Virus record (IMG/VR): IMGVR_UViG_3300020183_002779 | Span: 1-21,034 of that record | Reading direction: 5' to 3' (one strand) | DNA length: 21,034 nt | Source of the DNA: a virus | In this document: piece after piece, positions 1 through 6,007 of the stretch | Position numbering within the stretch: position 1 is the stretch's first letter | Layout: the number at the start of each line of letters is the position of its first letter | Notes under the pieces: generated by a model | Told to the model about the DNA's origin: nothing | Database searches by the model: none | What the model saw: only the letters and a program-made list of their open reading frames with translations | Translations under genes and position numbers: made by a program

Positions 1-261
1 GCTTGTGTCACAGCATGTAAGTACGTCGATGAAGTTTTAGTCTATCACACCGAAGATGACTTATTGAATATATTAAAAACACAGCATATTGATATTCGTT
101 TTCTTGGTGACGAATATAAAACAAAAGATTTTACTGGTAAACAATGGTGTTTAGATCGTGGAATAGAACTTCATTATCATGAAAGAGAACATCCATATAG
201 TAGTTCATCTTTAAGAAAACGTGTATACGAAGCAGAACTTGCAAAATTAAATAAATTATGA
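1..261 (+). CDS. Cytidylyltransferase-like nucleotidyltransferase, 3' fragment
   Basis: This is the last 86 codons of a gene whose start lies before the window; frame 1 is open from base 1. The visible part resembles glycerol-3-phosphate cytidylyltransferase (TagD-type) members of the nucleotidyltransferase superfamily: a YVDEVLVY segment, then FLGDEYKTKDFTG, then GIELHYHEREHPYSSSSLRKRV, which corresponds to the C-terminal nucleotide-binding signature (RTEGISTT-like) of the family. The HxGH-type active site would be in the missing N-terminal part. Such enzymes activate a small alcohol phosphate or sugar with CTP. Its role in the phage is unknown, although glycosyltransferases occur nearby. 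The stop overlaps the gp47 start (ATGA), which suggests translational coupling. The family assignment is fairly secure; the substrate is not. Confidence 0.72.
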   Translation, partial: ACVTACKYVDEVLVYHTEDDLLNILKTQHIDIRFLGDEYKTKDFTGKQWCLDRGIELHYHEREHPYSSSSLRKRVYEAELAKLNKL

Positions 262-1334
262 AAATATGTGTGCTTGGTGATACTCACTTCGGTATGAGAG
301 GTGATTCGTTAGACTTTCATAAATACACTGAGAAGTTTTATACGAACGTCTTCTTTCCCTATCTAAAGAAAAATGGTGTTACTACCATTGTACAACTTGG
401 CGATCTTTTCGACCGCCGTAAGTTTATTAACTTCAATTCACTCTATCTGTGTCGTGAATATTTCTTTGATAAACTTGCAGAAAATAACATCACGTTTATC
501 ACATTCCTCGGTAACCATGATGTATCGTTCAAAAACACCCTACAGGTTAATTCCTCACAGTTACTTTTAGACGGCTATCATAATATTACTGTATTGGATA
601 CTTTTACTACAATGCAGTTTGGCAACATTGATGTTGATCTTGTACCTTGGATATGTGATGACAATCAAGATGAAATCTACCAAAAAATAAAAGATTCCAA
701 ATCTCAAATTGTTTTCGGTCATTTTGAAATAGCTGGTTTTGAAATGGATCGTGGAACAATTTGTCATGAAGGTATTGACAAGTCAATGTTCAACAAGTAT
801 GATATGGTATTATCTGGTCATTTTCATCATCGTTCTGATGATGGTCATATCTACTATGTTGGTACGCCCTATGAAATGACATGGGCAGATTACAATGATC
901 CGCGTGGCTTTGTTATATTCGATACTCATACACGTGAGCAAGAGTTTATTCGGAATCCATACAAGATGTTCCATAAGTTGACTTACAATGATGAACTGGA
1001 ACATTTCGCAGAAGGATACAAATCATCGTTTATGGATTATTCAATCTATGAAGGATGTTATGTCAAAGTGGTTGTAGTCAATAAACTCAATCCATTTTTG
1101 TTTGATTTCGTCATTGATAATCTATACAAAAATGGTGCAGCAGACATATCAATCGTAGAAGACTTTACCGATGTTTCAATCATTATCGATGATGAATTGA
1201 TAGATCAAGCTGAAGATACGGTAACAATACTATCAAAGTATATAGATAACTTGACATTAAATGTTGACAATGATAAACTAAAAAGTCTTATGCGTGAACT
1301 TTATGTGGAAGCATTGAACATTCAAATTGAATGA
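258..1334 (+). CDS. 47: Recombination endonuclease subunit gp47 (SbcD/Mre11-like)
   Basis: This is the 358-aa catalytic subunit of the gp46/gp47 complex, which resects double-strand ends for recombination-dependent replication in T4-like phages. All calcineurin-type metallophosphoesterase motifs are visible: GDTHFG (residues 7-12), GDLFDRR (48-54), GNHD (85-88), GHFEIAG (154-160) and SGHFHH (186-191). These supply the Asp, Asn and His ligands for two Mn ions. Length is close to T4 gp47 (about 340 aa). The ATG overlaps the upstream stop by 4 nt, and the gene's own stop overlaps the gp46 ATG by 4 nt, so the two subunits should be made in a coupled ratio. A weak promoter-like sequence lies near its 3' end (about 1251-1279). 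Confidence 0.95.
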   Translation: MKICVLGDTHFGMRGDSLDFHKYTEKFYTNVFFPYLKKNGVTTIVQLGDLFDRRKFINFNSLYLCREYFFDKLAENNITFITFLGNHDVSFKNTLQVNSSQLLLDGYHNITVLDTFTTMQFGNIDVDLVPWICDDNQDEIYQKIKDSKSQIVFGHFEIAGFEMDRGTICHEGIDKSMFNKYDMVLSGHFHHRSDDGHIYYVGTPYEMTWADYNDPRGFVIFDTHTREQEFIRNPYKMFHKLTYNDELEHFAEGYKSSFMDYSIYEGCYVKVVVVNKLNPFLFDFVIDNLYKNGAADISIVEDFTDVSIIIDDELIDQAEDTVTILSKYIDNLTLNVDNDKLKSLMRELYVEALNIQIE

Positions 1335-3040
1335 TATTATTTAAAACTTTACGTTGGAAAAATTTACTTAGTACAGGCAACTATTTTACAGAACTGAAAT
1401 TAGATAGTAATGCCAATACGTTAGTTATTGGCACGAATGGATCTGGAAAGTCTACGATGCTTGATGCGTTGTGTTTTGCTTTGTTTGGTAAACCGTTTCG
1501 TAACATCAATAAACCTAATCTTGTAAACTCTATAAACAATAGAGATTGTGTTGTTGAGATTGAGTTTGATATAGGCAATCAAAAATATAGAATTGTTCGT
1601 GGTATCAAACCGAATGTGTTTGAGATATACCAAAACGCTGTTTTGCTGAACCAAGATGCGGCTGTAAAAGATTACCAAGACTATTTAGAGAAGTTTATTC
1701 TCAAACTAAACTATAAGTCTTTCACGCAGATTGTTATTCTTGGTTCAGCATCCTTTACACCATTCATGCAGTTATCTGCTGCTGATCGTCGTGCAATCAT
1801 TGAAGATTTGTTAGATATTCAAATCTTTTCTACGATGAATAGTCTCGTCAAAGACAGACTTTTGGTTAACAAAGATGTAACTGTTGGACAAAAGAATGAA
1901 ATAATTGTACTCAATCAACGATATGAACTGAAGAAAGAATATCAAGACAAACTTAATCAAGACATCGAAGTTAAGAAAAAAGAATATGAGAGTGAAATTC
2001 AAAGTAGTAGAGAAACCATTGGCACCTTATCAGATGAAATTGACTTGTTGGGGAAACAATGCGCCACACTGGATGCCATCGTGGCAAAAGCATCTGAAAA
2101 TGAGAAGAAGATTGCGGCGCTTAGAAAAGTTGAATCGCAAATTGAAAGCAAGATATCCAAAATTCTATCAGATAAACATTTCTATGAACACAATGCTGAT
2201 TGTCCAACGTGTAGGCAAGCCATTACCATGGAGTTTAAACAGGGGCAACTTGGGGACATTCTATCAAAAGAGCAAGAACTTAGTAACGGTTTAACTGAAC
2301 TGTGCGGTAAAATAAAAACACAAGAAAAAATACTAGATGATATCAGAGCAAGTGAAAAAGATTTACAGAAAGCACGAATTGAACTTGCTACAAAACAAAC
2401 AGGTAAAGCTGGCTTAGAATCTGCTATCAAGAAGCTAGAAAAACAAATTCAAGATTTGAAAAAACCTATATACGAAAGCGTAGATAATAATGAACTTGAA
2501 ACTATAAAGAATCAGATTACTGAAGCACAAAATTTACTAAAACAACTTTTAGATGAGAAAGCATACTTTGATGTTGCAGCATCTCTATTGAAAGATAGTG
2601 GAATAAAAACAAATATCATAAAACAATATTTGCCTGTAATTAATAAGTTGATCAACAAGTATTTGACTAGCATGGATTTCTTCGTCAATTTTAATCTTGA
2701 TGAATCATTTAAAGAAACAATTAAGTCTAGACATCGTGATGATTTTGGATATCATAATTTTTCAGAAGGTGAAAAACAGCGTATCGATATGGCATTGATG
2801 TTGACATGGAGAGCAGTCGCAAAACTGAAGAACTCTACAAACACAAACCTATTGATACTTGATGAAGTATTCGATTCTTCATTGGATGTGACAGGTACAG
2901 AAGAGTTGATGAAGATTCTACACTCACTTGATGGTGTAAACTTGTTTGTAATTAGTCACAAAGGCGACATACTACAAGATAAGTTTGCCAACACAATTCG
3001 ATTTGAGAAAATTAAAAACTTTTCAAAGGTAATAAAATGA
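1331..3040 (+). CDS. 46: Recombination endonuclease subunit gp46 (SbcC/Rad50-like ATPase)
   Basis: This is the 569-aa ATPase partner of gp47. It has the SMC/Rad50 layout: Walker A GTNGSGKST at residues 34-42, a long charged coiled coil (about 170-420) interrupted by a CPTC zinc hook (Cys291 and Cys294), ABC signature FSEGEKQR (477-484) and Walker B LLILDEVFD with Asp511 and Glu512. The zinc hook would let two complexes bridge DNA ends. Length is close to T4 gp46 (560 aa). The start overlaps the gp47 stop (ATGA), and the stop overlaps the next small ORF (ATGA). Gene order 47-46 is as in T4. Confidence 0.95.
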   Translation: MILFKTLRWKNLLSTGNYFTELKLDSNANTLVIGTNGSGKSTMLDALCFALFGKPFRNINKPNLVNSINNRDCVVEIEFDIGNQKYRIVRGIKPNVFEIYQNAVLLNQDAAVKDYQDYLEKFILKLNYKSFTQIVILGSASFTPFMQLSAADRRAIIEDLLDIQIFSTMNSLVKDRLLVNKDVTVGQKNEIIVLNQRYELKKEYQDKLNQDIEVKKKEYESEIQSSRETIGTLSDEIDLLGKQCATLDAIVAKASENEKKIAALRKVESQIESKISKILSDKHFYEHNADCPTCRQAITMEFKQGQLGDILSKEQELSNGLTELCGKIKTQEKILDDIRASEKDLQKARIELATKQTGKAGLESAIKKLEKQIQDLKKPIYESVDNNELETIKNQITEAQNLLKQLLDEKAYFDVAASLLKDSGIKTNIIKQYLPVINKLINKYLTSMDFFVNFNLDESFKETIKSRHRDDFGYHNFSEGEKQRIDMALMLTWRAVAKLKNSTNTNLLILDEVFDSSLDVTGTEELMKILHSLDGVNLFVISHKGDILQDKFANTIRFEKIKNFSKVIK

Positions 3041-3213
3041 AAGAATTATCCTCATATGAAGAAGGAAATCGCATAGCAAAAGTTTATCCTAGAATTTTTG
3101 GTGGTTACAGAGTTTGGATGTACGATTCAATTACAGAAATACAGAATGAAAATTTTTTTGAATATGAACAACAAGCAGAAGATGCTGCTGAGGACTGGGT
3201 GCTAATGAAATGA
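3037..3213 (+). CDS. Small hypothetical protein (58 aa)
   Basis: This short ORF begins at an ATG overlapping the gp46 stop (ATGA) and ends in an ATGA overlap with the peptide deformylase start. It therefore fills the gap between two certain genes with no loose bases, and this is the main evidence that it is real. The product is acidic and aromatic, with GGYRVWMYD in the middle and an acidic C-terminal stretch (EQQAEDAAEDW). I see no membrane segment, signal peptide or cysteine motif. The pattern of a short beta-rich part followed by a helix that ends in AEDW is common among small phage proteins, but I cannot name a family. Function unknown. Confidence 0.75.
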   Translation: MKELSSYEEGNRIAKVYPRIFGGYRVWMYDSITEIQNENFFEYEQQAEDAAEDWVLMK

Positions 3214-3785
3214 GTGAAATATTAACGATTGATACGTCTGCTGGCATACAACAATTAGACAAGATTGATCCATTGCCAGTTTTTGGAGAAGACAATCTTC
3301 TTTTACGTCAGAGAATACCTGAGTATACAGGGTCTTTTCCTAACACAGATTTAATAAAATTATCCAAAAGATTGAAGATGACAATGAAATTATATTCAGG
3401 TCTAGGTCTTGCGGCAAATCAATGTGGTATATCAGAGAGAATTTTCGTAATAGGCACCGATCATTTCCAAATGGTGTGTGTAAATCCAAAAGTATTGGAA
3501 TATGGCACACTTGAAAAGAGTAAAGAAGGTTGTCTGTCTTTTCCAGGATTATTCTTAAATGTTGAGAGAGCATCGTGGATTATGGTTGAGTACACCGATG
3601 AAAATGGTAAGGTAAATCAAACAAGATTAGAAGGCATTTCTGCAAGATGTTTTCTTCATGAACTTGATCATCTTAATGGAATCAAGTATACTGAATTGGT
3701 TAAGCCGCTTGCGTTGAAAATGGCAAGACAGAAGGCAAATAAGATCGTAAAGAAGATTGTTAGAGGTCAAAAGAATGGAAAATAA
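3210..3785 (+). CDS. def: Peptide deformylase
   Basis: This 191-aa enzyme removes the N-formyl group from nascent proteins at the ribosome. All three catalytic motifs are intact: GLGLAANQ (residues 64-71), EGCLS (106-110, metal ligand Cys108) and HELDH (150-154, two metal-ligand His and the catalytic Glu). Phage versions usually lack the C-terminal helix of bacterial enzymes; this one has a short basic tail (ARQKANKIVKKIVRGQK) that could contact the ribosome or RNA. In marine T4-like phages peptide deformylase is a common auxiliary gene, proposed to help fast turnover or maturation of particular proteins. It overlaps both neighbours (4 nt upstream, 11 nt downstream). Confidence 0.95.
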   Translation: MSEILTIDTSAGIQQLDKIDPLPVFGEDNLLLRQRIPEYTGSFPNTDLIKLSKRLKMTMKLYSGLGLAANQCGISERIFVIGTDHFQMVCVNPKVLEYGTLEKSKEGCLSFPGLFLNVERASWIMVEYTDENGKVNQTRLEGISARCFLHELDHLNGIKYTELVKPLALKMARQKANKIVKKIVRGQKNGK

Positions 3786-4131
3786 TCAAATCAAAGAATC
3801 TAGTTCTTATGAAAACTGCATGGAGTTACTGACTGATGAATATCAGCCGCCAACTCTTAATCGTTTTTTTGGTGAGAGTGATGATGAAGATGAACAAGGC
3901 GGTGTTGATGTTGATAATGTTGAATGGAAAAAACACTGGACTGGTATGCCAGAGTTTGTTCAAAACGACAAGAAAACATACAAAACATTGTATGTGCATT
4001 TTCGTAGTAAAGAAGACTATGAAGATTTTGCAAAAGTCATTGATCAAAATCTCAGTGAGAAAACAAAGTCTATCTGGCATCCAAAGTTAGAACGTGACCA
4101 AAACATGTTGAAGAGATGGATTGAAGAGTGA
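3775..4131 (+). CDS. Conserved acidic phage protein with a W-x2-HW-x2-MPEF ... KTKSIW motif
   Basis: This is a 118-aa protein. I start it at the internal ATG (MENNQIKESS) rather than 18 nt upstream, because that gives an 11-nt overlap with the deformylase gene, similar to the other junctions here. The N-terminal third is acidic and probably disordered (GESDDEDEQGG). The rest is a compact domain with EWKKHWTGMPEFVQ, TLYVHFRSKEDYEDFAKVI and EKTKSIWHP. I recall similar MPEF/KTKSIW segments in phage proteins and next to DNA-modification or ParB-like domains, but I cannot assign an activity. The following glycosyltransferase-like gene starts in the overlap GTGA. Real gene, unknown function. Confidence 0.8.
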   Translation: MENNQIKESSSYENCMELLTDEYQPPTLNRFFGESDDEDEQGGVDVDNVEWKKHWTGMPEFVQNDKKTYKTLYVHFRSKEDYEDFAKVIDQNLSEKTKSIWHPKLERDQNMLKRWIEE

Positions 4132-4976
4132 TAGAACGCATCTACATTCCAACAATTCGTCGTGCTGATAAGCAGTACACTTTTGAAAATCTACCTGAAG
4201 AATTGCAGAAGCGTGTCGTGATGGTAATTGATCCATCAGAACGTTCTTTGTATAATTATTCTTGTGAATATCTAGAGTTACCAAAGGAAATTGTTGGGCA
4301 GTGGACACAACTATCACAGACAAGAAAGTTCATCCATCAACACGCTGGTGTTATCAAGTACGCAATGATTGATGATGATCTTATAGTCTACAAAAGAAAT
4401 CAAAAGTATTTTACTGATGTATCGGACATGGAAAGTTCAAAAAGAAAAGCAACACCAGAAGAAATACTTCGGTTGTTTGATACAGCATCACGATGGCTAG
4501 ATGAAGAGAGCATTGGAATTGTAGGTCTATCTGATGGTATGGTACCACCAGCAAACACTGAATACACAGACACTAAAGGTGTGTTTGGCTATCTATTCTT
4601 TGATGGCGTAATGATTTCTGAGATTGCTAATGAGATTGATACATCAATTCGTGTAGCAGAAGATTTATTGTTTTTGTTTGAATGCATATCTAATGGTATC
4701 AATACTAGAATGTCAAACGAGTTTCTGTATGTCAACAAAAGTGCAACCGAAGAACTAAAGGGCAAACGACCTATATGGGAAGACATCTTTGAAACTATGC
4801 CAAAAGATTACTTTCAAACAAATGAACACTATGAAGCACTAGAATACATTCGCAGTAAGTATCCAAATGGCATCACTATCTTTCAAGAAAATGGTGTCAT
4901 GAAAAATACAAAGCATTGGAAAAAAGTATACAGATCAAAAGATCAATCTAGTTTGGAGCAGTTTATCAATGAGTAA
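4128..4976 (+). CDS. GT-A-like (TAGT-related?) glycosyltransferase, first of a tandem pair
   Basis: This 282-aa product starts at GTG in a GTGA overlap with the preceding stop. It begins MIERIYIPTIRRADKQYTFENLP, a nucleotide-binding-like opening also seen in the next gene. YAMIDDDLIVYKR places Asp82-84 where GT-A enzymes have their metal-binding DxD, and VAEDLLFLF later supplies an acidic 'ED' motif. The general plan (IPTxxR opening, ID/LDD motif, ED motif) matches the next protein, so the two are probably divergent tandem paralogues. The N-terminal part is atypical: QLSQTRKFIHQHA stands where the next gene has GPGRARNFAWDH. A sugar-transfer reaction is inference from fold-level motifs; donor and acceptor are unknown. 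Confidence 0.6.
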   Translation: MIERIYIPTIRRADKQYTFENLPEELQKRVVMVIDPSERSLYNYSCEYLELPKEIVGQWTQLSQTRKFIHQHAGVIKYAMIDDDLIVYKRNQKYFTDVSDMESSKRKATPEEILRLFDTASRWLDEESIGIVGLSDGMVPPANTEYTDTKGVFGYLFFDGVMISEIANEIDTSIRVAEDLLFLFECISNGINTRMSNEFLYVNKSATEELKGKRPIWEDIFETMPKDYFQTNEHYEALEYIRSKYPNGITIFQENGVMKNTKHWKKVYRSKDQSSLEQFINE

Positions 4977-5865
4977 TCCCACAAATCCAGTTTACATTGT
5001 ATCAAAAGGTCGTGCAGACACAATGATTACATCAAAATCATTGTCACGCATGAAAGTGCCACATTATATTGTGATTGAACCACAAGATGAAGAATCATAT
5101 GATAAAGCCCTTGATACTTTCAAAATACGTGACTATGTAACATTGATCGTAGCACCATTCAGCAATCATGGTGATGGTCCTGGTCGTGCAAGAAACTTTG
5201 CATGGGATCATTCTATATCAATCGGTGCAGACAAACATTGGGTACTTGACGATAACATTTCCGATTTTTACCGACTTCATAAGAACGAACGCATTCGTGT
5301 TGAATCTGGTGTTATATTTAAAGCAGCAGAAGACTTTATTGATCGATTTGAGAATGTACCTATCTCCGGATTTCAATATCGATTCTTCATTGCACCAAAC
5401 CAAAGCTATCCGCCGTATGTGAAGAACACACGTATCTATTCCACACTTCTCATTTCAAATGATTGCAAGCATCGTTGGCGTGGTCGTTACAATGAAGATA
5501 CAGATATTTGCCTTCGTGTATTGAAAGATGGTGATTGCACAATTCAGTTCAATGCATTTCTCCAAGGCAAAGCAGCAACACAAACTGTCAAGGGTGGTAA
5601 CACAGAAGAGTTCTATCATAAAGAAGGTCTAGAGAAAAACTTCTGGACAGAAGGTATCAATTCAGAAGGTACAAGAAACAAGTCCGAGATGTTGGTACGT
5701 ATGCATCCTGATGTAGCACGAATGGTGTGGCGTTATAAAAGATGGCATCATTATGTTGATTACTCACCGTTCAAGAAAAACGAACTTCGTTACAAAAAGA
5801 ACATCACTTTACCTAAAGATACAAACAACTATGGTATGAGATTGATAACAAACTTCGGTACTTGA
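4969..5865 (+). CDS. TET-associated glycosyltransferase (TAGT/GREB1-like) family protein
   Basis: This is a 298-aa protein. The motifs match what I know of the TAGT family, which is related to the C-terminal domain of animal GREB1 and was first described next to phage TET/JBP oxygenases: PVYIVSKGRAD (7-17), HYIVIEP (32-38), GDGPGRARNFAW (68-79), WVLDDNISDF (91-100; Asp94/Asp95 as DxD-like metal ligands), RYNEDTDICLR (173-183) and VKGGNTEEFY (207-216). In that family the proposed acceptor is an oxidised pyrimidine base in DNA. Here no TET/JBP enzyme is seen in the window, so the acceptor is open. The start overlaps the preceding gene by 8 nt. The stop codon lies inside the -35 box of the next promoter. 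Confidence 0.72.
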   Translation: MSNPTNPVYIVSKGRADTMITSKSLSRMKVPHYIVIEPQDEESYDKALDTFKIRDYVTLIVAPFSNHGDGPGRARNFAWDHSISIGADKHWVLDDNISDFYRLHKNERIRVESGVIFKAAEDFIDRFENVPISGFQYRFFIAPNQSYPPYVKNTRIYSTLLISNDCKHRWRGRYNEDTDICLRVLKDGDCTIQFNAFLQGKAATQTVKGGNTEEFYHKEGLEKNFWTEGINSEGTRNKSEMLVRMHPDVARMVWRYKRWHHYVDYSPFKKNELRYKKNITLPKDTNNYGMRLITNFGT

Positions 5866-5890
5866 CAATCTGTTTTCTCCATGATATCAT
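5862..5890 (+). promoter_or_regulatory. Sigma70-type promoter P1 upstream of the CobT-like gene
   Basis: TTGACA (5862-5867), a 17-bp spacer and TATCAT (5885-5890) form a near-consensus promoter. The -35 box overlaps the stop codon of the TAGT gene. It would start transcription near 5897 and drive the 23-codon leader ORF and the CobT-like gene. Confidence 0.75.
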
Positions 5891-5919
5891 TGCCATATGC
5901 TGATTGATTGGAGAAAACA
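5871..5919. repeat. 10-bp perfect inverted repeat spanning the P1 -10 region and the leader-ORF Shine-Dalgarno
   Basis: TGTTTTCTCC (5871-5880) and GGAGAAAACA (5910-5919) are exact reverse complements, separated by 29 nt. The right arm contains the GGAG ribosome-binding sequence of the leader ORF at 5920. The left arm lies inside the P1 spacer, upstream of the expected start site. Only read-through RNA from the upstream operon could therefore fold this hairpin and hide the GGAG; RNA starting at P1 could not. It could instead be a DNA operator. Confidence 0.55.
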
Positions 5920-5991
5920 ATGTCAAATTTGCAACAAATCGTAACGGACTTGACAAAGCCTGTTTTGTCATATATAATGATTGTTCAGTGA
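5920..5991 (+). CDS. Putative 23-aa leader ORF
   Basis: This is a short frame (MSNLQQIVTDLTKPVLSYIM plus three residues) with a good GGAG at 5910-5913, 6 nt before the ATG. It starts with MSNLQ, similar to MSNIQ at the start of the downstream CobT-like gene, and ends 16 nt before that gene. The second promoter lies completely inside it. It may be a leader peptide, a remnant of a duplicated gene start, or an accident. I cannot show that it is translated. Confidence 0.35.
   Translation: MSNLQQIVTDLTKPVLSYIMIVQ
5950..5978 (+). promoter_or_regulatory. Consensus promoter P2 of the CobT-like gene
   Basis: TTGACA (5950-5955), 17 bp, TATAAT (5973-5978): identical to the sigma70 consensus in both boxes and in spacing. 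A 7-bp inverted repeat (TGACAAA 5951-5957 / TTTGTCA 5964-5970) overlaps the -35 box and the spacer and could be an operator. The expected start near 5985 leaves a leader of only about 23 nt. Confidence 0.88.
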
Positions 5992-6007
5992 TAGATAGGG
6001 TTATCTA
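5992..6007 (+). promoter_or_regulatory. Short hairpin presenting the ribosome-binding site of the CobT-like gene
   Basis: TAGATA (5992-5997) and TATCTA (6002-6007) pair around a GGGT loop and end exactly at the ATG (6008). The only purine-rich Shine-Dalgarno-like bases (AGGG, 5997-6000) are in or next to the loop. The stem is A/U-rich and weak, so this may tune initiation rather than block it. Confidence 0.4.

Noticed and set aside
1251-1279. TTGACA with a TAAACT box at 17 bp near the end of the gp47 gene, a possible gp46 promoter
   Set aside because: The -10 box matches only four of six bases and lies within coding sequence of an obviously coupled operon; chance is likely in A+T-rich DNA.
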